The notes: generated from the sequence alone by a model not told the origin. Shown: positions 1 to 5,948, counted from the first letter of the stretch. The stretch: DNA of 7,126 nucleotides from Atopobiaceae bacterium (GCA_017510875.1 JAFWLX010000299.1:1-7126); one strand, 5' to 3'. A program made the numbers and translations.

Positions 1-581
1 AGCACCTGAATGGTGCGACGAATCTCTTCCACACGGCCAATGACCGGATCGAGCTTGCCGTTGCGCGCCATGTCGGTCACATTGCGCCCGTACTTCTGCA
101 GGGCCTTGAACTCGCCGTTTCCGTCTTGGCTGGTCACGCGCGCATCGCCGCGCAGGCGGTTGAAGGCCTCCTGCACGCGCTTGCTGGTAACACCGGCATT
201 GCGCAGCACGGTACCCGCGGCACCCTTCTCGTCAGAAAGGGCGCAAAGCAGATGCTCGCTGGTCACATATGCGTCACCCAGCTGGCTTGCCAACTTCTCG
301 GCGGCATCGCCCACGCGCGCAAGCTCGTTAGAGAGCCCCATCTGACCTACGTCTCCCGAAACGCGCGGGGCATCGTTGATAGCGATGTCTGCCGCCCTCT
401 CGATCTTTGCGGCATCGGCTCCCACCATCTCGATGATGGCATCCAGGTTGGTGTCATCGGCAGCAAGCAGCGCCTTAAGCAGGTGTATCGGCATAACTTG
501 AGCGGCCTGTGCATCGGCCGCTATAGAAACAGAACTCTGTAAAGCTTCTTGAGCCGTGACGGCCCATTTATCAAACCTCAT
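1..581 (-). CDS. clpB: ClpB disaggregase, N-terminal part (runs off the left edge)
   Basis: ClpB is the cytoplasmic Hsp100 AAA+ disaggregase that pulls polypeptides out of aggregates and hands them to DnaK/DnaJ/GrpE. About 193 residues are present, from MRFDKWAVTAQEAL. Two Clp_N repeats are visible: the first around residues 3-65 with MPIHLLKALL, the second around 80-145 with VTSEHLLCAL. A linker ending in FKALQKYGRNVTDMA follows, then LDPVIGRVEEIRRTIQVL, the entry to the first nucleotide-binding domain. The Walker A motif lies beyond the edge. The ATG start (579-581) is preceded by AGGAGG (588-593) six bases upstream. The gene diverges from the ClpX-like gene and has its own upstream region, so it is not simply the last gene of the dnaK operon here. 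Family assignment is secure; the missing C-terminal three quarters cannot be judged. Confidence 0.95.
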   Translation of the reverse strand, partial: MRFDKWAVTAQEALQSSVSIAADAQAAQVMPIHLLKALLAADDTNLDAIIEMVGADAAKIERAADIAINDAPRVSGDVGQMGLSNELARVGDAAEKLASQLGDAYVTSEHLLCALSDEKGAAGTVLRNAGVTSKRVQEAFNRLRGDARVTSQDGNGEFKALQKYGRNVTDMARNGKLDPVIGRVEEIRRTIQV

Positions 582-677
582 ATGGCTCCTCCTTCTGGCC
601 AGCGTTGGCCTTGTCTATGCATCCTTTATCATTGTTCCCTTATTGGTGAATACTATACATATCTAAGTGTCATTATG

Positions 678-690
678 TGAGATTTTCTCA
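678..690. promoter_or_regulatory. Short perfect dyad overlapping the proposed clpB -35
   Basis: TGAGA-TTT-TCTCA is a perfect 5-bp inverted repeat with a 3-bp spacer. It lies about 20 bp upstream of the proposed clpB -10 and covers part of the candidate -35, which is where a repressor would sit. It does not match HAIR (CTTGAGT-N7-ACTCAAG) or CIRCE. A 5-bp dyad can occur by chance in AT-rich DNA, so confidence is low. Confidence 0.25.
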
Positions 691-774
691 GTTTGATTGG
701 AGCAAGTGGGCTGTTTCAGCAGGCGGATGGCCGCAAATTCTGCGACGTGGGGCATAATGGTGAGCATCTATCTT

Positions 775-780
775 GAGGGG
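775..780 (+). promoter_or_regulatory. Ribosome binding site of the ClpX-like gene
   Basis: GAGGGG lies eight bases upstream of the ATG at 789. It supports that start, and therefore supports the hydrophobic N-terminal segments being part of the protein rather than untranslated leader. Confidence 0.7.
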
Positions 781-788
781 AGATTCTC

Positions 789-2426
789 ATGACGCAGAGC
801 TCGGGACAATCTTCTTCGTACATGACCAAGGGGGTCTTAGTGCTTGCCTCCCTCATGCTTGGCGGACGCGTATTTGTCGAGGTGGTCGACTCGCTCTCGG
901 GCGCCCAAGACATGACCAACATGATTGGCACGCTGATAGTCGTTGCCTTTCTGATAGTTGTCGTCATCTTTCTCCGCAAGTACTTTAAGAACTACGACAG
1001 CGAGGCTATTGACCCACCTTTTGGCTGGGCGCCCACCATGTCCGATGAGGCCATTCGCAAGTACCGCGGATTCCAGATGACCGTCAACGACAATGGCGAG
1101 CTGGTGCCGGTCAAGTCGCAGTCGGCCCAAGAGTCTGCCGAGCGCCAAAAACAGGCAGAGGCTGTAAGCGCGCAACTGCAAAACGTACTGGACGCAAGCC
1201 CCAAGCCCGCAGAGCCCACCACCAAGCCCAACAAGCCCGCCTCCTCCATTCCCAACGAGCACACGGGAACCAAGCGCAAGGTCCGTGCGGGCATCAAGGT
1301 GGGTCGACGCGTAGATGCCGAGGTATACGTAGGACCCCGGCTTAGCAAGCACGGAGCGCTCCCCACGCCGCAGCAGCTTTTTGACGCGCTGGGCGAGTAC
1401 GTGATTGGCCAGGAGGAGGCACGACGCACGCTGGCGGTTGCCGTGTACAACCACTACAAGCGCATCACGCCGTCATGGCATGACGACGAGGAGAACCCCG
1501 TCGAGATTGCCAAGTCAAACATCCTGCTGCTGGGACCTACGGGCTCTGGCAAGACACTTATGGTGCAGACTTTGGCGCGCATCCTTGACGTTCCGCTGGC
1601 CATAGCCGACGCCACCACGCTCACCGACGCCGGCTATGTGGGCGAGGATGTTGAGTCTATTCTCGCACGGCTGATTGCCGCTGCCGGCAGCGAAGAAAAC
1701 GCCTCGATGGGCATTGTGTACATCGACGAGATTGACAAGATTGCCCGCTCGACAGGACCAGCCGGCAACATGGCCAACAACAACGACCCCTCGGGCGAGG
1801 GCGTGCAACAGGCACTGCTCAAACTGCTTGAGGGATCGATGACCAGCATTCCCCCACTTGGCGGGCGCACCAACCTCTTTCAGCGCAACAGCCAGATTGA
1901 CACCACCAACGTGCTGTTCATTTGTGGCGGTGCGTTTGTAGGGCTCACCGATATCGTGCGACGTCGCACCACCAACCATAGCATCGGCTTTGCTCAAACA
2001 GAGCAGCTGGCAAACAGCGAACCCACCGAGGACGACTTGCTGGCCATGGTAGAACCGCAAGACCTGCACCGCTTTGGGCTGATACCCGAGCTGGTGGGAC
2101 GCATTCCGGTCATCACGCACACCTGCGAGCTTACGGTGGACGACATGGTACGCATCTTGGTCGAGCCAAAAAATGCCATCACCCGACAGTATCAGCGACT
2201 CATGGCATACGACGGCCCCGAGCTGGTGTTTGAGAAAGATGCGCTAGAGGCCATCGCGCAGGTGGCGCTCAATCGCGGCACCGGAGCACGTGGGCTGCGC
2301 TCCATCTGCGAGAAGATTCTGCGCGACCCCATGTTTGAGGTGCCCGGAAGAAAGGACATCAAGCAGGTTGTGGTGCACAAAGAGTGCGTGACCGAAGGCA
2401 TCAAGCCCGAATACGTGGTTGACTAA
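789..2426 (+). CDS. Membrane-anchored ClpX-like AAA+ unfoldase, no zinc-binding domain
   Basis: This 545-residue protein has a ClpX-type AAA+ core at about residues 191-545. Visible motifs are GPTGSGKT (Walker A, 249-256), the GYVG pore loop (282-285), IVYIDE (Walker B, 309-314), SGEGVQQALLKLLEG, IGF (399-401, the ClpP-docking loop position), the arginine finger in LVGRIPV (R438) and GARGLR (sensor II, 499-504). All ATPase and unfolding residues therefore look intact. Canonical ClpX (about 420 aa) begins with a Cys4 zinc domain. Here the first 190 residues contain no cysteine. Instead there is a weak hydrophobic stretch (about 15-33), a strong membrane segment (about 45-62, followed by RKYFK) and a Pro/Ala/Lys/Gln-rich linker (about 115-175). 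The RKH loop reads R360-T-N, so recognition of ssrA-like tags is probably altered. Inference: a membrane-tethered unfoldase that may feed ClpP. It could be a second ClpX or the only one; the window cannot tell. The gene diverges from clpB. Confidence 0.88.
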   Translation: MTQSSGQSSSYMTKGVLVLASLMLGGRVFVEVVDSLSGAQDMTNMIGTLIVVAFLIVVVIFLRKYFKNYDSEAIDPPFGWAPTMSDEAIRKYRGFQMTVNDNGELVPVKSQSAQESAERQKQAEAVSAQLQNVLDASPKPAEPTTKPNKPASSIPNEHTGTKRKVRAGIKVGRRVDAEVYVGPRLSKHGALPTPQQLFDALGEYVIGQEEARRTLAVAVYNHYKRITPSWHDDEENPVEIAKSNILLLGPTGSGKTLMVQTLARILDVPLAIADATTLTDAGYVGEDVESILARLIAAAGSEENASMGIVYIDEIDKIARSTGPAGNMANNNDPSGEGVQQALLKLLEGSMTSIPPLGGRTNLFQRNSQIDTTNVLFICGGAFVGLTDIVRRRTTNHSIGFAQTEQLANSEPTEDDLLAMVEPQDLHRFGLIPELVGRIPVITHTCELTVDDMVRILVEPKNAITRQYQRLMAYDGPELVFEKDALEAIAQVALNRGTGARGLRSICEKILRDPMFEVPGRKDIKQVVVHKECVTEGIKPEYVVD

Positions 2427-2427
2427 A

Positions 2428-2678
2428 GGCCGTGACAGAAGGGGACCCGAGCGCCGTCCCTCTCGGGCAAGACGGGCGGCAACCCTCGAGGCTCCGCTTC
2501 GGCTAAGCGCTCCGCCCTTACGGCGCGGCAGCTGCGGAACTCGCGCCCCCTGCGGGGGCGCTCAAACAGTCCTCGCTCCCGCCGCACCGACGGGCGGAGC
2601 AGCCTCAGAAGGAGCCTCGAGGGTTGCCGCCCGTCTTGCCCGAGAGGGACGGCGCTCGGGTCCCCTTCTGTCACGGCC
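2428..2678. repeat. 251-bp palindromic element with perfect 68-bp inverted arms
   Basis: The left arm (2428-2495, beginning GGCCGTGACAGAAGG) and right arm (2611-2678, ending CCTTCTGTCACGGCC) are exact reverse complements over 68 bp, with pairing failing on both sides. The 115-bp interior has further nested pairing: GCTCCGCCC (2509-2517) with GGGCGGAGC (2592-2600), and a tight hairpin GCGCCCCC-TGC-GGGGGCGC (2543-2561). The element starts one base after the stop codon of the ClpX-like gene and ends eight bases before the stop codon of the converging decarboxylase-like gene. RNA from either strand would fold into a very long hairpin, so it probably ends or protects both transcripts. There is no good T-tract after either arm, which argues against a plain intrinsic terminator. 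A non-autonomous mobile palindrome (MITE-like) is the main alternative; no convincing target duplication is visible. Confidence 0.93.
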
Positions 2679-2686
2679 GCTAGCAG

Positions 2687-3361
2687 CTACCCTTCAAACG
2701 GCATGAAGCGCTTAAGGCGCTCGGCGGCCAACACGCGATCGTCGCAGTCCAGAATTCCGCGCCCCACCATGATGATCTCGGGCTCGAGCGCCAGGACCTC
2801 CCTGATGTTGGTCTCGTTGATGCCCGTGTTAAGCGCCAGTTTGGCATGCATCATGTTACGCTTGGCAACCTTGGCAATGTCAAGCGGCTTGACCTTGGGC
2901 GTAAACCAGTGGCGATGCGTCTCAAGGTCGTAGTCGTACTCGGGCAGGTACCCCGTGTGTACGGCAATGTAGTCAACGCCCAGGTTGTCCACCTCGGACG
3001 TGCGGCGCGCAATGTGGCTTGGCGGCGCCGAAAGGTCGCAGATAATCTCGCCGCCATAGGTCTTGGCCTTCTCAACCATCTTGCGAATCACGGGGTCGGG
3101 TGCCACCGAGAGTACGCTCACCATGTTGGCACCCGCATCAAAGCAGCGCGTAGTCACGCCGGTGCCGCCATGGAAAACCTTGGCGTCCACGCAAATGCAT
3201 AGGTCGGGATGACGCTGGCGTATCTCCTCCACCAGCCCAAGGCCAAAGGTCACCACCTGTGGATAACCAATCTCTAGGACATCAACGTGCTCGGCTAGCA
3301 AGTCGGCCATCGCAATGACCTCGTGGTACTTGCCGTGGTCTATGGTCAGCTGAAGCTTCAT
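2687..3361 (-). CDS. 3-hexulose-6-phosphate synthase / 3-keto-L-gulonate-6-P decarboxylase-like protein
   Basis: This 224-residue protein belongs to the orotidine-monophosphate-decarboxylase suprafamily, which covers HPS (formaldehyde plus ribulose 5-phosphate, reversible) and KGPDC/UlaD (ascorbate catabolism). It has full family length for a single (beta/alpha)8 domain. Family landmarks: MKLQLTID at strand 1, VLEIGYP with E30, VDAKVFHGG with D59 and K61, GVDYIAVHTGY with H135, and IIMVGRGIL as the phosphate-binding end. The suprafamily motif is DxKxxD; here it is D-A-K-V-F-H, so the final Asp is His64. Substrate is therefore uncertain. No 6-phospho-3-hexuloisomerase lies beside it in the window. 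The ATG start (3359-3361) has AGGAGG (3371-3376) about eight bases upstream. It is the downstream partner of the AEC carrier gene, separated by 12 nt, which suggests an imported sugar-acid-like substrate (inference). Confidence 0.8.
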   Translation of the reverse strand: MKLQLTIDHGKYHEVIAMADLLAEHVDVLEIGYPQVVTFGLGLVEEIRQRHPDLCICVDAKVFHGGTGVTTRCFDAGANMVSVLSVAPDPVIRKMVEKAKTYGGEIICDLSAPPSHIARRTSEVDNLGVDYIAVHTGYLPEYDYDLETHRHWFTPKVKPLDIAKVAKRNMMHAKLALNTGINETNIREVLALEPEIIMVGRGILDCDDRVLAAERLKRFMPFEG

Positions 3362-3370
3362 GGTTACAAC

Positions 3371-3376
3371 CTCCTA
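3371..3376 (-). promoter_or_regulatory. Shine-Dalgarno overlapping the upstream stop codon
   Basis: On the minus strand the TAG stop of the AEC gene (3374-3376) is the first part of TAGGAGG, the ribosome binding site of the decarboxylase-like gene. Ribosomes finishing the carrier would sit on this site, so the two genes are probably translationally coupled. Confidence 0.7.
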
Positions 3377-4279
3377 GAGGATCTTCATGGCAATTGCCAG
3401 CACGATGGGCATGGTAATCATAGAGATGATGGTGGTGCCAATGGCAAGACCCGTGCCGTACGAGTAGTCGGCACCATACTTGAGGGCCAGCATAGAGGTG
3501 GCCGAGGCTGCCGGAGCCGCGGCAATGATCATCATGACCATACGCACCTCAGAAGGTACCGGCATGAACATGAGAATGGGGATGCTGGCAAGGGGCACCA
3601 CCAGCAAACGCAGGGCTATGGCCTTGTACAGGCGAGTATCGGCAATCATCATGCCAATGTTGGAGGCACCCAGCGTAGCGCCCAAAATAATCATGCCCAG
3701 GCCAGTGTTCATGTTGGCCATGCCCGAGATTGTCTTTGCAAGCACATAGGGCAACTTGAAAGGTGCAAGGAACAGGATCATGCCAATGATCACAGCAAGG
3801 AGGTTGGGGTTGGTGAGGATCTTTTTTACCGAGACCTCGTTCTTGTCGCCGCTCATGAGGTAGACGCCGTAGGTCCAGAAGGTGATCGTGCCCACCACCA
3901 AGGTCATGGTTACGTAGAACACGTACTCGTCACCAAGGATGCCCTGGATAAGGGGGATGCCCACAAATCCAGAGTTTGAGAAGACCACGGCAAATTGGCC
4001 CACACGATCGGGCTTGCCGCAGCCAAAACGCGCAATCAGCACCGACACCGCAAAGATGACAAGGAAGAACAGCATGACCAAAAGGCCTGCTGAGAGGCGT
4101 GTGGCATCAAAGTCGATGGCCAACGACTGGATAACCACACAGGGCGTGCCCACATACAGGGCAAGGTTGGACAGTTGCGCCACGCCCTTCTCGTCAATCT
4201 GCTTAATCTTGTAAAGCACGACGCCAATTGACATCATGCACAGCATCACAAGAATCTGTTTGATAAGGATTAGTACCAT
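3374..4279 (-). CDS. AEC-family (auxin efflux carrier-like) transporter
   Basis: This is a 301-residue integral membrane protein of the AEC/Mem_trans family, whose bacterial members move malate, other organic acids or similar anions. The sequence is an alternation of hydrophobic helices, roughly ten. It carries the family marks LALYVGTPCVVIQSL (about residues 39-53) and NSGFVGIPL (102-110) in the first half. The second half has MNTGLGMIILGATLG and a C-terminal AIGTTIISMITMPI. I chose ATG 4277-4279 (MVLILIKQ) because GGGGAGGGGG (4285-4294) sits five bases upstream and the first helix begins at once; a GTG at 4312 would add eleven polar residues and lacks a better site. The gene follows the hspR terminator, so it should have its own promoter. 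Substrate cannot be read from sequence; the neighbour suggests a sugar acid or organic acid. Confidence 0.9.
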   Translation of the reverse strand: MVLILIKQILVMLCMMSIGVVLYKIKQIDEKGVAQLSNLALYVGTPCVVIQSLAIDFDATRLSAGLLVMLFFLVIFAVSVLIARFGCGKPDRVGQFAVVFSNSGFVGIPLIQGILGDEYVFYVTMTLVVGTITFWTYGVYLMSGDKNEVSVKKILTNPNLLAVIIGMILFLAPFKLPYVLAKTISGMANMNTGLGMIILGATLGASNIGMMIADTRLYKAIALRLLVVPLASIPILMFMPVPSEVRMVMMIIAAAPAASATSMLALKYGADYSYGTGLAIGTTIISMITMPIVLAIAMKIL

Positions 4280-4494
4280 ATGCGCCCCCTCCCCTTGCGC
4301 CCTCTGGCGCACCGCTTTCTATGGTACGGCAGAAGAGGAGCAAGGACGGACAGGGGGCGTGGCAAGGCGGCGAAAGGCGACGGAAAAGGTCGCTGGCCGT
4401 GGATAGGTCGGGAGGGGTACCGCCATGGCCCCCTCCCGACCCATCCACGGCCAGCGTCTACAAAACACGAAGGGCACCTGCCAGATATCCCAAG
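4280..4494. other. Intergenic region between hspR and the AEC gene
   Basis: This 215-bp region contains the operon-end hairpin (4391-4456) on its hspR side and the leader of the AEC gene on the other. The leader carries a small perfect hairpin, TGCGCC-CTCT-GGCGCA (4296-4311), directly upstream of the AEC ribosome binding site. TACCAT (minus strand, 4320-4325) is a possible -10 for the AEC gene, but I find no acceptable -35 at normal spacing. No coding potential is convincing. Confidence 0.5.
4391..4456 (-). terminator. Strong hairpin ending the dnaK-grpE-dnaJ-hspR operon
   Basis: Arms 4391-4417 and 4430-4456 pair over 27 positions around a 12-nt loop. Only one position is not a Watson-Crick pair. 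In RNA from the minus strand it is a G-U wobble, but in plus-strand RNA it is an A-C mismatch, so the minus-strand hairpin is the unbroken one. On the minus strand ACCTTTTCC follows the stem, giving a short U-run, while the other side has none. It starts 38 bp after the hspR stop codon. Confidence 0.8.
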
Positions 4495-4917
4495 CTATCT
4501 GCCGCCCAAGCCGCTTTCCAGCAGGCCACGCATCACTTGGTCGGGTGCTCCGCCCTCGTAACGGGCGAGCGCGTGGATGCGCTGCTGCATGCGAAACTCG
4601 TGAACCTCTTCCTCAAGTTCGCGCACGCGCGTACGCAGCTCGTCTATCTCGCGGTCGCGCTCCTCCTGGCGCTCGCGCATGTCAAGTATGCGCACCACGC
4701 CCGCCAGGTTGATTCCCTCCTCGGTCAGCTTGCTAATGAGGTTGAGCCTCTCAATGTCACCCTCGGAGTACAGCCGGGTGTTGCCGCGCGAGCGGCCCGG
4801 CGTTACCAAGCCCTTCTGCTCGTACACACGCAAGGTCTGCGGATGCATGCCCGTCAGCTCGGCAGCCACGCTAATCATGTACAGCGGCTTGTTCTTGTTG
4901 CTATCACTGCGCTCCAT
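4495..4917 (-). CDS. hspR: HspR, MerR-family heat-shock repressor
   Basis: HspR represses chaperone operons in actinobacteria by binding HAIR operators, with DnaK as co-repressor; it normally sits last in its own target operon, as here. The 140-residue protein has the MerR helix-turn-helix at about residues 13-60 (LYMISVAAELTGMHPQTLRVYEQKGLV, given here in two parts: LYMISVAAELTG and MHPQTLRVYEQKGLV). The wing includes RLYSEGDIERL, followed by LTEEGINLAGVVRIL, the family signature. A charged coiled coil (about 78-112, RERQEERDREIDELRTRV) should dimerise it. No metal or drug-sensing Cys cluster is present. I chose ATG 4915-4917; it overlaps the end of dnaJ by 14 nt and has GAGG just upstream, so coupling to dnaJ is likely. 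A TTG at 4971 would add 18 residues not expected in the family. Its operator upstream of dnaK lies outside the window. Confidence 0.92.
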   Translation of the reverse strand: MERSDSNKNKPLYMISVAAELTGMHPQTLRVYEQKGLVTPGRSRGNTRLYSEGDIERLNLISKLTEEGINLAGVVRILDMRERQEERDREIDELRTRVRELEEEVHEFRMQQRIHALARYEGGAPDQVMRGLLESGLGGR

Positions 4918-5869
4918 AGACCTCAACATCCTTCCGGTAGTCTCGATCATCGGCTTCGCGTAGTTGCTCAAGCGCCGTGCGCTCGGTTGCGCTCAGACGC
5001 GTGGGAATCACAATGTGCACCTTGACATACAGGGCGCCCCTGCTTCCCTTGCGCTTGACGTTAGGCGCGCCAAGGTCGCGGAACCTAAAGGTCTTGCCCT
5101 CCTGCGTGCCCGCAGGAATCTTGAGCCTACAGGTTGTTCCGTCAGGCGTGGGAACCTCTACCGATGCGCCTAAGGCTGCCTCGTACATGCTGATGGGCAG
5201 CTCGATGCGCACGTCGGCACCATCGCGCTTGAACAGCGGGTGCTCGGCCACCCTGGTGGTGATTACCAGGTCGCCGCGCGGGCCACCGTTGTCGCCGTAC
5301 TCACCGCGGCTGCGATAGCGCAGCTTGCCACCATCAACGGCACCAGCAGGAATCTTGACAGTAAGGGTCTGCTTCTCGCCCGTTGAGGGAATGGAGTAGC
5401 TCACCTTGCGCTGGGCACCCTTAAAGGCCTCGTCAGCGCTGACGTCAATGTTGAGCGTAAGGTCGCTGCCCTTGGTGGGCTGATTGGACCGACCACCCGG
5501 CTGTCCGCCAAAGATGGTTGAGAAGTCAAACCCGCCAAAGCCACCTTCGCCACCGCGTATGTTCTCAAAGATGTCCGACCAGTCGGCTGCGTTGCCGGTG
5601 TAGGTGTAGCCGCCTCTGTTGCGACCGCCCGAACCGCCAAAGTCCGAGCCCGGAATGCCGCCAAACATAAGCAGCTGGTCGTACTCCTTGCGCTTCTCCG
5701 GATCAGAAAGCGTGTTGTACGCCTCGCTGACCTCCTTGAACTTCTCCTCGTCACCACCCGCATCGGGATGGTACTTGGCAGCAAGCTTGCGGAAGGCCTT
5801 CTTTATCTCGTCCTGGGCGGCGTCGCGCTTCACGCCCAGGATATCGTAGTAGTTTCTCTTGCCAGCCAT
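4904..5869 (-). CDS. dnaJ: DnaJ-family co-chaperone without zinc fingers (class B, CbpA-like)
   Basis: This 321-residue Hsp40 stimulates DnaK's ATPase and delivers unfolded clients. The J domain spans about residues 6-67 (NYYDILGV) with the essential HPD at 34-36 and the helix III/IV region EAYNTLSDPEKRKEYD. A Gly/Phe-rich segment follows (about 69-130, FGGIPGSDFGG, GGFGGFDFSTIFGG). Two beta-rich substrate domains come next, without any CxxCxGxG repeats, so this is a class B protein rather than canonical class A DnaJ. The C-terminal part has GDLVITTRVAEHPLFKRDGAD and LGAPNVKRKGSRGALYVKV, typical of CbpA-type proteins. ATG 5867-5869 (MAGKRNYY) lies 11 nt from AGGAGG (5881-5886). A TTG at 5878 would be only 2 nt away, which is too close. 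It sits in the dnaK operon, so it is the DnaK partner despite lacking zinc. Confidence 0.93.
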   Translation of the reverse strand: MAGKRNYYDILGVKRDAAQDEIKKAFRKLAAKYHPDAGGDEEKFKEVSEAYNTLSDPEKRKEYDQLLMFGGIPGSDFGGSGGRNRGGYTYTGNAADWSDIFENIRGGEGGFGGFDFSTIFGGQPGGRSNQPTKGSDLTLNIDVSADEAFKGAQRKVSYSIPSTGEKQTLTVKIPAGAVDGGKLRYRSRGEYGDNGGPRGDLVITTRVAEHPLFKRDGADVRIELPISMYEAALGASVEVPTPDGTTCRLKIPAGTQEGKTFRFRDLGAPNVKRKGSRGALYVKVHIVIPTRLSATERTALEQLREADDRDYRKDVEVYGAQ

Positions 5870-5899
5870 GTGCTGCAACGCCTCCTTTCGCTATGAGGC

Positions 5900-5948
5900 G
5901 GACAGGGCCAGGACAAAGGGTTTCTGCTTTGTCCTGGTCTACCTGTCC
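5900..5948 (-). ncRNA. Intercistronic RNA hairpin between grpE and dnaJ
   Basis: CCAGGACAAAG (5908-5918) pairs perfectly with CTTTGTCCTGG (5927-5937) around an 8-nt loop, and GGACAGG (5900-5906) pairs with CCTGTCC (5942-5948) outside a 1x4 internal loop. The structure fills much of the 96-nt gap and lies 13 nt before the dnaJ ribosome binding site. No U-run follows on the minus strand. An mRNA processing or stability element is more likely than a full terminator (inference). Confidence 0.75.

Larger units (their letters stand above)
582..788. promoter_or_regulatory. Divergent control region between clpB and the ClpX-like gene
   Basis: This 207-bp AT-richer gap separates two divergently transcribed genes and must hold the clpB promoter. 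No open frame here looks coding. The best clpB candidate on the minus strand is CTCACA (676-681), 18 bp, TATAGT (652-657); the -35 is a weak 4/6 match. A perfect dyad, TGAGA-TTT-TCTCA (678-690), overlaps that -35. On the plus strand TTGTTC (632-637), 16 bp, TATACA (654-659) could drive the ClpX-like gene with a leader of over 100 nt, and CATAAT (753-758) is an alternative -10 with no convincing -35. I see no clean CIRCE, CtsR or HAIR operator. Promoter positions are inference from consensus only. Confidence 0.45.

Noticed and set aside
686..706. Possible HAIR operator upstream of clpB (minus strand CTTGCTC-N7-ACTGAGA)
   Set aside because: The spacing fits, but only about 8 of 14 consensus positions match and the halves are not inverted repeats of each other.
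772..791. CTTGAGG followed by TCTCATG, resembling HAIR half-sites at the ClpX-like start
   Set aside because: The spacer is 6 instead of 7, three positions mismatch, and the site is explained by the ribosome binding site and start codon.
837..2120. Minus-strand open frames antisense to the ClpX-like gene
   Set aside because: The plus-strand frame carries all AAA+ motifs; the antisense frames have no recognisable features.
2419..2706. Open frames on both strands through the palindromic element (95 aa plus, 83 aa minus)
   Set aside because: They exist only because the GC-rich inverted repeat lacks stop codons. Composition is Arg/Pro/Ala-rich, there is no ribosome binding site or recognisable domain, and the plus frame overlaps the end of the ClpX-like gene.
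3323..3979. Long plus-strand open frame antisense to the AEC and decarboxylase-like genes
   Set aside because: It is His/Gly-rich shadow sequence opposite two well-supported genes, with no domain or ribosome binding site.
4918..4971. N-terminal extension of HspR from a TTG at 4971
   Set aside because: It would lie wholly inside dnaJ and add residues absent from the family; the ATG at 4917 is better placed.
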